Below are positions 15,148 through 26,178 of a DNA stretch of 64,000 bases, piece after piece (positions within the stretch are counted from its first letter, which is position 1; each line of letters begins with the position of its first letter). The stretch is from Lathyrus oleraceus (lineage: Eukaryota; Streptophyta; Magnoliopsida; Fabales; Fabaceae): positions 227,122,539-227,186,538 of the forward strand of contig NC_066581.1 of the NCBI RefSeq assembly GCF_024323335.1. Direction: 5' to 3'. Both the position numbers and the translations under genes were made by a program. The notes under the pieces are model-generated. The model was given only the letters and a program-made list of their open reading frames with translations, was not told where the DNA came from and did no database searches.

Positions 15148-17045
15148 TGTAACACCTCAAAATTTGCCCTCCTCTTCTTGGGACTAGTTTAACATATTGC
15201 ATTGCATTTTTTAGGGCATTAGGCATTTGCATATTTCATATCATGTGGAAATAATGAAGTCATCCTCCAAAGTCTTCTCAGGGATGGAGAAGTGATTCGG
15301 TTCAAGCCTGAGGGTTTTTATGGACTGATTGTCTATCATCTGAGGGTGTGCACTTCAATAAGGGTTTTCTTAATCCTTCAAAGGTTGATCATTATATTGC
15401 TTGCAAGGATATGTTGCCATCATCATGGTTCTATCATCACCAAGGGCTTCATTGTGCTTGCTCAGGTTCCTTTAGATTAGGGTTTTGACCTCTGGTCAAC
15501 CCTAATCAATGACATTCTTCCAATCAGGGATTCTCAAGGAGAGGAGGTATTCTATTGATGATTAAGATAACATGGTTATGTAGAGAGCTTATTGGAGCTA
15601 GGGGGTTCATTTCTGAGCTATTTCCTCAGATGGTAGAGGCTCAAGCTGATCAGAGCATTTCTAGATCATCTGTCAACCATAAAAGTCAACTGCAAGTCAA
15701 CTGAGGGCTAGGAGGGGGAGAAATGGTTTGAGACGCTTCATTCATGTCCCAAAGAGGTTCATTTATCATGTCAAACACATATCTTGATGATTTTGAAGCC
15801 AGATCAAAAGTTTCCAAAGATGGAAAGTGACCTGTAATTGAAAGTTTCCAAAAATAGCAAGTTTTTGGACCATCTTCAACTTAACTTTCCAACATCAAAA
15901 AAGCTTCAAATGAAATTTTGTCCAACATGAAAGTTGAATATCTTTTTCTCCCATTTCCAAAAAGTCCAAGATCATGAATTTATGATGAATGGTTGGGGAG
16001 ATATGAGCAAATGATCACCAAGTGCACATGGAACTTCAACAAGCCATAACTTTTGACTCAAAGCTCCAATTTGAGTGCCTCTTTTTGCATTATGCTCCTT
16101 ATGACATATATTTTCCAAATCCATCATTGCATTGCATGAAATTTCATCATATGATCATTTGCCCATACATGCTCATTTTGGAGGGAAAATGGAAAATTTG
16201 AATTTGGTGCATCATATGAACAAAATACCATTGCCATTGTGTTCATTGGAAGATTTTGAGTGAGTTTACACCCCCACATGTTACTGTTCACGTATAGATT
16301 TGCCATGCACCTCACATTTTCCATTTTTCGTCATGCACCTTATTCTCACTAATTATAATTAACCATTGCTTAATTAATTTTTCAGTGTGATTAACATGGC
16401 ATATAAATAGTAAATCATAACAGAATTTTCAGTTTACACAATTTCTAGATCTAGATCTCATTTTCCCTTCAAATTTTTCTCTCATTGGAATTCAAATTTT
16501 CTCCACACAAACACATAATCTCTGCATAGATCCTTCATCATCATGGAGTTTTGAGCTAGATCCATACATTTTTCGTGGAAATTGAGCAAGGTTTGGGACT
16601 GTTCAAGAGCATGTGCATGTCAATGGCAAGTTCAAATTAAGCAAGATTTAAGAGGATTCGAGTGTTGATTTTCATTCAAAGCTTCGAGGCAAGGATACTG
16701 AAGAAGGATTGGAGCTTTTGGAGGCTTGGATACACTGTTTTCATCACTGCCATTCCAGGTTGGTGAAAATTCGAAGCTCTTAGTTCTTAATTTTATGGAC
16801 ATGATATTGTAGAGCTTTGCATGCTGGTGATTCTGATCTAAATTTCATTAAATTTTTGTTGAGATTTGAAGAAGTTATGATGAATTGAAAGTTTGATGTT
16901 CATAGATGTTTTGCTTCGATTCTTAAAATACATGATGATTTAGACTGAAATGATGCTCGATCTATGTTCTACATGTGATAACCTTTCCATTGATATAATT
17001 TTTAGCAAATTCTGCAAAAAAAAATGTTGGTGAGCACTGTAGCAG

Positions 17046-17072
17046 CCACCGTCTTCATGAGGAAGACGGTGG
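17046..17072. other. Perfect 11-bp hairpin in LTR F
   Basis: CCACCGTCTTC and GAAGACGGTGG are separated by five bases. This lies in a GC-richer island (about 17040-17245) inside otherwise AT-rich LTR sequence. Confidence 0.9.
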
Positions 17073-17127
17073 AAACCACCGCCTGGCACTGTACATCCGC
17101 CGTCTGCAAACCCTAGGGGCGGCGCTC

Positions 17128-17240
17128 TGAAACGACGTCGTTTCAGTCCAGCGAGCATTACCTCGCTTCGATTCTCCCTGAGTGCGTTTCATATTTTCTT
17201 TTTTCATTTCCAGCCTTGGTCAAAACGACGTCGTTTTGAC
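17128..17240. other. Two ACGACGTCGT-centred palindromes in LTR F
   Basis: TGAAACGACGTCGTTTCA (17128-17145) is a perfect 18-bp palindrome. 17219-17240 is a perfect 22-bp palindrome with the same 12-bp core AACGACGTCGTT. Their outer arms differ but remain self-complementary. The GACGTC core resembles bZIP-type ACGT binding sites. A regulatory role is inference. Confidence 0.8.
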
Positions 17241-19143
17241 GAGGCGCCATACTCACTTCGATTCCAGCTTCTGGCATTATTTCAAATTCTATCAACCTTT
17301 GTTATTTCCCTCCATTTCATCATGTGATTTCTTCATTATTCATAATATTTTCATGCAACTTGTAAAATTCATAACAAATTGAAAATTAGTCCAAATTGAA
17401 TGCCATTTTTTTCACATGATCATTGAGATGCCTATTTTTTTATGGTGTTGATTTTTGGATTTTATCATTTCTGGAATTTGAATTGTGATTGATTCTTTGG
17501 ACATATATGCAAAATGTGACATGCTTCATTCATTCTATTGTGAAATGCTCATACATTGGCCAATTGATTTGAAATTTGGTATGCTGATTCCCAACATGTT
17601 GCATGATTTTTGAGGCTTGGTTGTGTATTTTTAGCATTTTTCATCTCTGTTTTAGACACATGATTGTATGGTGTGACAATGCGTGTCACACAATTTGATG
17701 TCATACTTGTGCATTTTCATTGCCATATCAATTGAGCTCTGTTGATTACAATTTTTGGCATGATGATTGTGTTTCACCTGTTGATAGCACATAAAAAATT
17801 CCAGAATTGTTTGATTCATTTCTGTTTTAATATGGAATTTTCATTCTTGATGACCAATTGTGAGCTTTGTAATTGCCTTTGCCATATCTTGCTCATGTAA
17901 TGACTTTGCTTGATGTTTTAGACTTGGTCCTTTTTACGACATGTTCTCACTTGTTTAAATGAGCTTCATGTTGAATATTGGTTGCTGTTTTGACTTTTTG
18001 CTTTGACTTTGACCCTAGGCTTTGCCCTAGGGGTTTGTACTCACAATTTGAGCTTTGCCTTTCAGGTTCAAGCAATTAGTCCTCATGGATGATATGATCT
18101 CCTTACTTGAGATGAAAGTTACTTTGGTTAACTAACCTTGCTGTTTTGTAGGTCACTTGAATGATGAAATAATTTGAGTTAATTGCACTTTGCACCTTAT
18201 TTTGTGTACATATTGGAAACCACTGTTGGTTTTGTCTGTTTTCTGTTTGGATGTCTGAATGTGAATACTGATTGTTGGACTTTCTTACAGGTACTTTAGT
18301 CGCTTTAACTCATTGCTTGAGTTGCTTTGCTTTGCTTGTGGTTGGCATACCACCTAGGCAACCATTCTATCCTCCATGTAGTCTGGAAGACCTGCTATCT
18401 TTGGCAGGCACCTGTCTGAAGCCCTCCTTAAGAGGTCATGTTTTTGATTATTTAATTTTGTGCTAAAGACCTCAATGAGGCATGGTTACGTGTAAATACC
18501 TCCTAAGTGAAGAGGCATTGGCAGATAGAAGGGATGTGTAATCCATCCCCTACTATTCAGTTGAGTCTTTCATTTTGCTTGCACTACGTGCTGATGCAAT
18601 TTGAAAAAACACCCAAAAATCTTGTTGTGTCAGTCATGTGGAATAGGGTCCCTCATTCTGGACCCCCACACCTTCTTTGATTAAAGCTCACCCAGGCCGG
18701 GTTAAGAGCTATGAGGTCTAACCCTCATCTCCCATTTCATCTGCTCACCCTGACGATCAATGTCAGTGGTTAAGAGCCTCAGACACCCCTTCCAGTGTTG
18801 GCTTGTTTGTCGAGGTCGATATGACCCCTTGACTAAAGCCCAACCTTGTATGAGCCGCTTGTTTGCATATAGCGTGTGGTGATTGCTTTTGATGTTTATC
18901 TGCTTTTGCTTCTCAGCTCCTTTCTGTAGGAGTCGTACGTTTAACTTTCGAGGAAGTTGAACGTATGTAGAATTAGGACTTGAGTTGACTCACTTCTTGT
19001 GTGAGTCAAACTCTTGATTAGATACCTCAACCTAGGGCCATTGTGGATTGTATGACAACTATTAGGCTCGAGTCAGTCTCCCTTTTAGTTCGTTATTCCC
19101 TCGGTCTCTAGTTAGGAGGAAGTTTCTCCCCTGTTAAGGGGAA

Positions 19144-20040
19144 CTACGTCGCCCTGATCCTCATACCAGATGAGGTACGTAGGCAGGAGATCGTGCGAGA
19201 TCTCTCTGGGCGCCCTTTTTCTTTTTGTGTGTGTTTTGCTTGACAGCTATTAGGTCCGAGTTCCCGACTCCCTTTTAGTCCGTGTGTTCAATTTCTTTGT
19301 TTCTTCTGACGTCTCAGCGTCTTCTTGGTGTTTGCTTGACAGCTATTAGGCTCGAGTGCCAGACTCCCTGTTAGCTTGTCTGTTTGATAACCTTTTTGTG
19401 TGTGTTAGGAGGTGGATGTAAGACCAGCGATTGGCATTCCGTTTCCTATTTGTTGTGTGCTTGGAGTCTGATGTAAGTCCAGCCATTGGCATTCGGTTTC
19501 CTGTTTTTGTTTGTTGTTTGGAGTCTGATGTAAGTCCAACTATTGGCATTCGGTTTCCTTTTTGTGTTTGTTTGGAGTCGGATGTAAGACCATTGATTGG
19601 CTATCTGTTTCCTGTTTCTTTTGTGGAGTTGGATGTAAGACCAGCGATTGGCATTCCGTTTCCTACTGTTGTTGTCTGTTTATGGAGTCTGATGTAAGCC
19701 CAGCGATTGGCATTTGGTTTCCCGTCTGTTGTTGTTTATTTGTGGAGTCTGATGTAAGACCAGCCATTGGTATTCCGTTTCCTATTTGTGTTTGTTGTTC
19801 GGAGTCGGACGTAAGACCAGCCATTGGCAGTCTGTTTCCGTTTGTGTGTTTCTTTTGACATCTCAGCGTCTTTGTGTTGTGTTTTGTTTCGGCGTGCGTT
19901 AGCCGAACTACGAGTGCTCTGATTCTTACTCTGGTTAGAGAAGATACGTATGCATAGGATGCGATGTCCTAGCGAGCATGTTTCCCATTTCCCCGAACTA
20001 CGTCGACTCTGATGTTTGTGTCTGACAAACTACGTAGGCC
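19144..20040 (+). promoter_or_regulatory. CTACGT...ACGTAG inverted-repeat modules in LTR F (three copies)
   Basis: GAACTACGTCGCCCTGAT...GGTACGTAGGCA (19141-19184), GAACTACGAGTGCTCTGATT...GATACGTATGCA (19905-19954) and GAACTACGTCGACTCTGAT...CTACGTAGGCC (19995-20040). Similar modules occur in the LTRs of A, C and E (45601-45655; 51291-51337 and 51388-51435; 25741-25788). Confidence 0.65.
19405..19850 (+). repeat. Tandem repeat in LTR F, about 8 units of 50-60 bp
   Basis: Units share GATGTAAGACCAGCGATTGG followed by CATTCGGTTTCC and a T/G-rich linker. A related core (TAAGTCC...TTGGCAT) is repeated in E's LTR at 24590-25130, so the motif is ancient within these LTRs although the linkers differ. 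Confidence 0.88.
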
Positions 20041-20363
20041 CAGGATGCGACATCCTGCCGAGTCCGCTTTCTTCCGTCTTTCATCTGTGTTCTATTCCAG
20101 TTTTGTGCATTCTTTTGAGCAGTAATTTAGCAACCTTATTCTATTCTCTTGAGCGTGGATCCCGTCGAGTACGACGGACGTGAGGGGTGCTAATACCTTT
20201 CCCTTGCGTAACCGACTCCCGTACCTTGTAATCTCCGGTCGTAAGACCATTCCTTTCCAGGTTTACTTCGAGCGTTTCCTTTCCCTCCTTTGGGATAAAT
20301 AACGCACGGTGGCGGCTCTGTTTGTTTTGTCTTTTCCCGCCGGTTGTTTTTCGCGTTGCGACA

Positions 20364-20652
20364 GCACCAACTGGAAGTCCTGGAATGTGAAACACCGTAA
20401 GGGAGGATCATAGAATTGTGCCAAAGTGAAAATGGCCCAAGCATCCACCTCGGTGTTCATGATAGTCAACAGGTCACCATACTTAACACAAAAGTTGTTC
20501 CTTCTGATTTTTTTCACATCTGAGATCAACCCCTTAATCAATCCTAGCTTTGGATTCCTGAACTTGAATGAATAAGTACCTTTTTGATTGCTACCCATGT
20601 CTTCTGAATGCCTGCAATCAAACGAGTCTTTAGGTCCCTTGAAAATATGCAC
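20364..20652 (-). pseudogene. Element A ORF1, 5' part
   Basis: This is the N-terminal piece of A's ORF1, cut off from the rest by solo LTR F. It reads HIFKGPKDS ... TEVDAWAIFTLAQFYDPPLR ... FTFQDFQL, colinear with E's ORF1 product up to the F junction. No in-frame ATG is visible at the start: a nearby ATG lies in another frame, so the beginning is also damaged. Confidence 0.82.
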
Positions 20653-20769
20653 ATGTCATATGTGTTATGATTATGAAATGTTTTATGTTTATGTATGTAC
20701 AGTTGGGTAGGTGATCATTGGAACATTCTGATTAATTACTTCATGGAGGAAAGATTCTCTGTTTAATTA
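20653..20769 (-). other. Remnant of element A 5' UTR left of the E locus
   Basis: This short unique stretch lies between A's ORF1 start and the sharp edge at 20770, where identity with E's 3' UTR begins. The rest of A's 5' UTR resumes at 44654. Confidence 0.6.
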
Positions 20770-22236
20770 CGTCTCTCTGTTTTGGATAGTCACCTATTAT
20801 ATACCCAGTAACCGGTATCTCTGGTGTCTTTTCCTTTCGAGTGTATTATTCACGGTCTGCCGGTAATGAATGATATATCTCATGCGCTCTTTAGTTGGAA
20901 TCCTTTGTTGATTTTCCCCAACTGAGCAAGATTCGTATTCTTTGTAGAATCGAATAGCCATCCTTTAACCAGTTTGTGTTTCGGATGATGAGTGTTTTGG
21001 AAGTGAAATCCAATTCACGATTCGGTAGATCACCTATTATGTACCCAGTAACCGGTATCTCTGGTGTTTCTCACCATGCGAGTTTATTATCTACGTTCTG
21101 ACGGTAATAGATAATATATCTCATGCGAGTATCTTATCCACGGTCTGCCGGTAATGGATATTATATCTCATGCACTCTTTGGGTTTGTGTCCCCAGTTGA
21201 GTAAGATTCGTTTTCCCGTTGTGGATTCGAATGTCCATCCTGTAAGTTGTTTTGCTTTTTCAAGCCCTCCTTTCGGATGATGAGTGTTTTGGAAGTGAAA
21301 ACCAATTCACGTTTTCGGATTTTATCCTATAAACAACCCAGTAACCGGTTCAGGATAATTTTCCTCTCGAGTATATTATTCACGGTCTGCCGGTAATGAA
21401 TAATCTGTCTCATCTGAGTATTCTATCCACGTTCTGACGGTAATGGATATTATATCTCGTGCACTTTTGAGTCAATCTTCTGATTGTTTTTCCCTCAGAG
21501 TAAGATTCATTTTCCTTGTGGAATTGAATGTCCATCATAAACAAGTTTGCTTTTCTAGCTCTCTTCAGGGTGATGAGTGTTTTGGAAGTGAAATCCAATT
21601 CACGCTTTGGTCGGTCACTTATTATATACCCAGTAACCGGTATCCTTGGTGTTCCCTCCTTTCTGCTCCCTATTATGACTTCGGTCCCCCTGTGGAGTCA
21701 GATTTTCCTGAGTTTGTTACCCGTATGCTTGGTAACATCTCATTTCTTTGTTGCTTCCCCAGTGGAATTTTTCTGTTGCTTCTCCTCAGGAGTCAGCTTG
21801 TGTTTCTCCAATGGATTTATTTTCCATTTGGAATTCTCTTCCCAGTGTGAGTTCTTCACTCCCCAGTGAGTTCTCCCGTCTGTTTTTTCTGTTTTCCTTA
21901 ATCAGAGTCGTGTCTTGATCACGTTGTGTCAGTTTTGTCTTTCCCCAGTTTGGAGTCGTGTATTGTTCACACATCTCATTTCTTCTATTATCCCCATAGA
22001 GTCTTGTTAGAGTCTCTGTTCCTGGTGAGTGTACTACTCCGATGGATCGTCTTTTCTTCTGTGTGAATCATATTCCCCACAGAGTTTGTGTCTTTTGCAT
22101 GCATACATCTGCATCATGAGGTCTCTTAGGGACCAAAATTTGTCTCATTACTGTTATTTAAGCCCATTCTACCGCGTCGAGATGAAGATTTCTAAACTTC
22201 ACTTCTCCGGCTAGAATGACCTTAAATAGGGGCATC
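20770..22236 (+). repeat. Extra copy of element E's 3' UTR end, upstream of E's left LTR
   Basis: Positions 20770-22236 match 39269-40735 base for base at a constant offset of 18499, including the polypurine tract (22221-22236). Identity runs straight on into the LTR, giving a 5385-bp duplicated block. In a simple insertion the sequence left of a 5' LTR should be target DNA, not element 3' UTR. Three full ACCCAGTAACCGGT modules and the covarying hairpins (see 39030-40160) are present here too. Open frames in this stretch are duplicates of non-coding ones. Confidence 0.93.
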
Positions 22237-24569
22237 TGTAAGACCCCAATTTTGGGCCCTAAGATCCCTCATGGCCCATATCATTCATACCATAACCTCA
22301 AGGATCAATGCATGCCTTTGTCCCCTCTTAGTGGGTAGATTGCCTTATAGGTTTGTTTCTTGATCACCAAGCATACTTTGCATTTGTATATTCTTGCTTT
22401 CATATGTTTATCATTCAAAAAGTACAAAAATATTGTCTGTTTAACCTTGTTGCTTGCAGTGGAAGCAATCATCAGCAATTAGGTCAAAACCAGTCATTGA
22501 TCAGTCAAAGCAATGGATGGTGGCCATTCTTGTAGAATTTGGGCACCATGATCAATAATCAAAGGTTCATACATCTTGGGACATCATTTGAAGTCAAGTT
22601 CTCAAGGAATTAGGGTTTGGAAATCATCAGAAGAAGTTCAATCAGTCCAAAACCCTAGAAAAGTCAAACTTGGTCAACAGTTGATTTAATCAGAATTTGA
22701 TGGATAGAATTGATTTGAAGAAGTTCATTCATGCTTGTATAAGCCTTATCTATCATGTCAAGCCTCATCATGGAAGAAAATCAAGCCAATCAGAAAATTT
22801 TCCAGAAATAGAAAGTGGACCTGTAATTTCAACTGCCAAAAATGGAAACTTCTTGATCTTAAACTTACATCATGATACAAGCTCCAAATGAATTTTTGCC
22901 CAACATGAAAGTTGAAGATCTTGTCTTCCCATTTTCAAAAAGTCCAAGAACATCAAAATCCCATGTGTGGTTGTCAAGATATGATCAAATCATTTTCACC
23001 AATTTTTGAACTTCAACAAGCCATAACTCTCAAACCATAAGGCCAAATTTGGTGGGGTTTTTTTCCTACACACCACATTTTTCATCCTCTTTCCAAAAAT
23101 ATAAATTTCATGACCTAAAACCTTGCCAATCAAAATGGCATTTTTGGACCTTTTGCATTTAAATTCAAAGTTTGACCAAACTTTGACTTTTTGCTCCTTG
23201 GACTTTTTCATCATTTTGCCAATTGGGAAATGTTCCATACAATATTTGTGATTTGTTCCAAGCCATAAACTATCATCATACCACCTTTACACCTCATTTT
23301 GACCAAAGTTGCACAAGTTGTTATTTTTGCAAATTGGAGCATAAGAACAAAGCAAGGTGCAGCCTTCCATGTATAACCAAAAACAGCAAAACATAATGGT
23401 CTGTAGGCAGCCTGTAACAGGCCCAAAAACGTGCAAGTAACATACCTCCATTTCACTTGTGCACATGATTAGCAAAATGCAAATGGTTCTCATTAAACTA
23501 AACCAATTTAGCACTCCCTAATCCAACTCTAAACAGGTGATATATAAGTCATTTTCTGACATTTGTGGAACCCTAGACAGTTCTGCAGCCTACCACACAG
23601 AAAAACTCATTCCCTTCTCTCTTGCAACCTTGCATTTTGACTCGATTTAGAGAAACCACCAAAAACCACAAAGAACCTTTGCATCCATCATCATTTGGAC
23701 TGCATTGTGAGGCATTTTGAACCATCCTTTATCAACTGGAACACCTTCTTTAACACTGCATCTCCAAGCTATCAACAATGGTGAAGGAGGATTTGAAGAA
23801 CTCGATGCACTATTGAGCCAAACCACCTCAAGACTCCATCATTGTATAGCATAGAGAGGAACTGTTTCAGCTTCAAACCTTCAAACAGACACTGTTCCAT
23901 TGATTTCCTCCAAACAAGTACTTTAGTTGCTTAAGTTCTCTGAACTTGCTTGCTTTGCTTTTTAGCATTTGCTTTGAGGTATAATTACTTCTTCTTCATG
24001 TAGTCTGGAGACCCGGTCTGTTATTTGACCGGGCAAACTGTCTGAAGTCCTCCTTAAGAGGCAATGCCTGTGTTTGTTTATATTTGTCCTAAGCAGGAAA
24101 AGTCCTTCAAGTAAGGCAATTGGTGGAAGGTAGGGATAAGCAATCTATCCCCCACTATTCAGTGTGTCCTCTCTTTGCTCCCAGTACCTGGTTGAAGCAA
24201 TGAGATAAATACCCAAGATCTAATCGAGTCAATAATGTGGAGAGAGTTCCTACTTTCTGAACTCCCACACTTTCTTTTATGCTCTCTCTTATCTGAGATA
24301 GAAGCAATGAGGCACACCCCTCATCTCCTTTTAATCTGCTTCACCTGAGCCCCTCAATGGCCAGGTTAAGAGCGATCTTTACCTATTATAGTGGACTGTT
24401 AAAGTCAAACCCTCTTGTGTGAGCCCCCATTGTTTGGCTATAGAGTGTGCTGTTTGCTATTCATTGCTTGATTGATGGTTTCATGTGTACTTGCTTGCTT
24501 ATATGTTATGCATCTATCATCATCAATTGCCATTAATGCATGATCATATCATTTGCTTTGTGATGCTAT

Positions 24570-25135
24570 CATTGTTGTTTGCCCATGGAGGACAATTGTA
24601 AGTCCATTGCTTTGGCATTTGCTCCTGTGATATGGAAGGATGGAGTGTAAGACCTCATTGGTCACTCATATCTTCTGTTTATCCGTGTGTATGTGAGGAT
24701 ACAGTTATAAGTCCCTGTAAGTTGGCATCTGTTATCCTGTGATCATAATTTGATCTGTTTGATTTGTATGTGAGGTTGCAGTTATAAGTCCCTGTAAGTT
24801 GGCATCTGCTTTCCTGTGATCATAGTTTGTTTCATCTGTCTATGTGAGGTTGCAACTGTAAGTCCCTGTAAGTTGGCATTTGCATTCCTGTGATCATATT
24901 GTTGCTTTTGTTCTTGTATGTGAGGATCCATTGTAAGTCCCTGTAATGTGGCATTGGATTTCCTAGGACCATACTGTGGAGTTAACCTAAGTCCAGATAG
25001 ATTGGCAGTTGACTTCCATGTTTCATTCTTGTTTTCTTCTGTGGAGATTAGTGTAAGTCCATTGAGTGGCTTCTGATATCCCGTTTTGTTTTAGGAGATT
25101 GGTATAAGACCAGTGATTGGCATCCGATATCCGCT
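24570..25135 (+). repeat. Degenerate tandem repeat in E's LTR (copy at 43069-43634)
   Basis: About nine units carry the core TAAGTCCCTGTAAGTTGGCA or TAAGACC...TTGG. Sequences flanking the core can pair in several units, for example GAGTG/CACTC with inner GACC/GGTC at 24651-24675, and ATCCA/TGGAT near 24925-24960. The core is shared with the repeat in LTR F. Confidence 0.75.
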
Positions 25136-26062
25136 TTTGCTTGCTTTGCTTGTTATTATTCATTGCTATTCCAAAGGACACACTTGAATCATCTCCCATA
25201 TGATTTCAAGAAGTGAACCTTCTAAGAAGTTTTATTTTCCATCTTCATCCATTCATCATTCATTATGTCCTAAACCTTTTCACACTTTATTTTTTAAATT
25301 TGACATAAGTGTTGTGCAAACATCTTCATGTTTTCTAACTAAAAACCTGGACTCAAGTCCTTGACCTTTTTTCAAACTTCATTTTCATAATACTCATTTG
25401 AATTGATCTTAATCATACTTTGACTCCATTTTCATAATCAAAATCAGTTAACTTCATCCACTCAATTGTTTTGGCTTTGTCCATTGTTAATATTTTCATA
25501 CATGATCTATAGGTTTGATTTATCTTAGTGGTTGATGTTAATCTCACCTTTTGTCTTTAGTGATTGAATTGTAAGCCTTCCTTGCCTATTATAGGGTTAA
25601 CCCCTCCCTGGCAAGTTGAAGCTGTTCTCACATGGTGGACGTTGTTGTTTGTATAAGGTTGAGTTTTCTCCCGTGGATAACGTAAGACCTAGGGTTTGTG
25701 TTTAAAATTGAACCTAACCCACTTTTGGAAATCTTTTAGCCGAACTACGGCGTTCTGATCCTTACCTTTGATGGAAGGTACGTAGGCAACGGGTTCATCC
25801 GTTCGAACCCAATAATAATAAAATGTATATTCTTTTCTCATCATCCCAATCATGTTTGCACAATCTTTATGTCATAACAAATAATAATTTTTGCATAACA
25901 AGTGTGAAAAGGGCTCCCTAGGAGTACCTAGGACGTAGTGGGTGCCTAACACCTTCCCATTGCGTAATTTACCCCTTACCCAGAATCTCTGATCTTTTTA
26001 TTAGTTTTCTACGTGTAAAACTTCTTAGGCTTTTGTTCGCTTTTTAGCCAGTCCTTTGGATA

Positions 26063-26084
26063 AATAAAAGTGCGGTGGCGACTC
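26063..26084 (+). promoter_or_regulatory. AATAAA plus PBS-like sequence near the LTR end
   Basis: AATAAA (26063-26068) is a plausible polyadenylation signal. Immediately after it GGTGGCGACTC repeats the first nine bases of the real primer site (26161-26178). The arrangement recurs in the A, C and F LTRs. Confidence 0.6.
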
Positions 26085-26160
26085 GAAATTTTTCATGTAT
26101 CTCTTAGCTTATGATTTAATCGATAGATCATATAGCGACGAATACACCGCTACAGAAAAG

Positions 26161-26178
26161 TGGCGACTCTGCTGGGGA
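26161..26178 (+). promoter_or_regulatory. Primer-binding site of element E (tRNA-Arg type)
   Basis: TGGCGACTCTGCTGGGGA follows the LTR after a GAAAAG spacer. Ogre elements are known to use tRNA-Arg, and the sequence fits the complement of a tRNA 3' end terminating in CCA. Confidence 0.85.

Larger units (their letters stand above)
15148..20363 (+). mobile_element. Solo LTR F (5.2 kb) of a giant Ogre/Tat-type element
   Basis: The segment starts TGTAACACCTC, ends GCGACA, and is bordered by a 5-bp duplication inside A's ORF1. No gag, pol, primer site or second LTR is present, so it looks like a solo LTR left by LTR-LTR recombination. Orientation comes from its right end, which carries the same R/U5-like module as the E, C and A LTRs: a GGGGTGCTAATACCT box near 20184, GGATAAAT and GGTGGCGGCTCTG (20308-20320). 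Parts of 15780-16100 match E's LTR (GAAAGTTGAA, CAAAAAGTCCAAGA, CTTCAACAAGCCATAAC). The short frames inside are not convincing genes. Confidence 0.85.
22237..26154 (+). repeat. Left LTR of element E
   Basis: Starts TGTAAGACCCC, ends GCTACA, and is followed by the primer site. It contains a repeat block (24570-25135) built on TAAGTCC...GTTGGCAT units, a CTACG...ACGTAG module (25741-25788), the conserved GGGTGCCTAACACCTTCCC box (about 25939), an AATAAA at 26063-26068 and a PBS-like TGGCGACTC at 26076-26084. There is no gene. Confidence 0.95.

Noticed and set aside
16940..17158. Possible captured host exon in LTR F (minus-strand frame, GC-rich)
   Set aside because: Short, with no recognisable domain; hairpins and palindromes explain the composition better.
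19431..19858. Two plus-strand frames with repeated FPVFVC and SDVSPAIG-like words
   Set aside because: The protein repeats only reflect the tandem DNA repeat in LTR F; its frames shift between units.
21410..22236. Pairs of identical 113- and 135-codon frames at 21443-21869 and 39942-40368 as a duplicated gene
   Set aside because: The sequence is element 3' UTR with hairpin modules; the identity comes from the recent duplication, with no protein motif or related frame in A.
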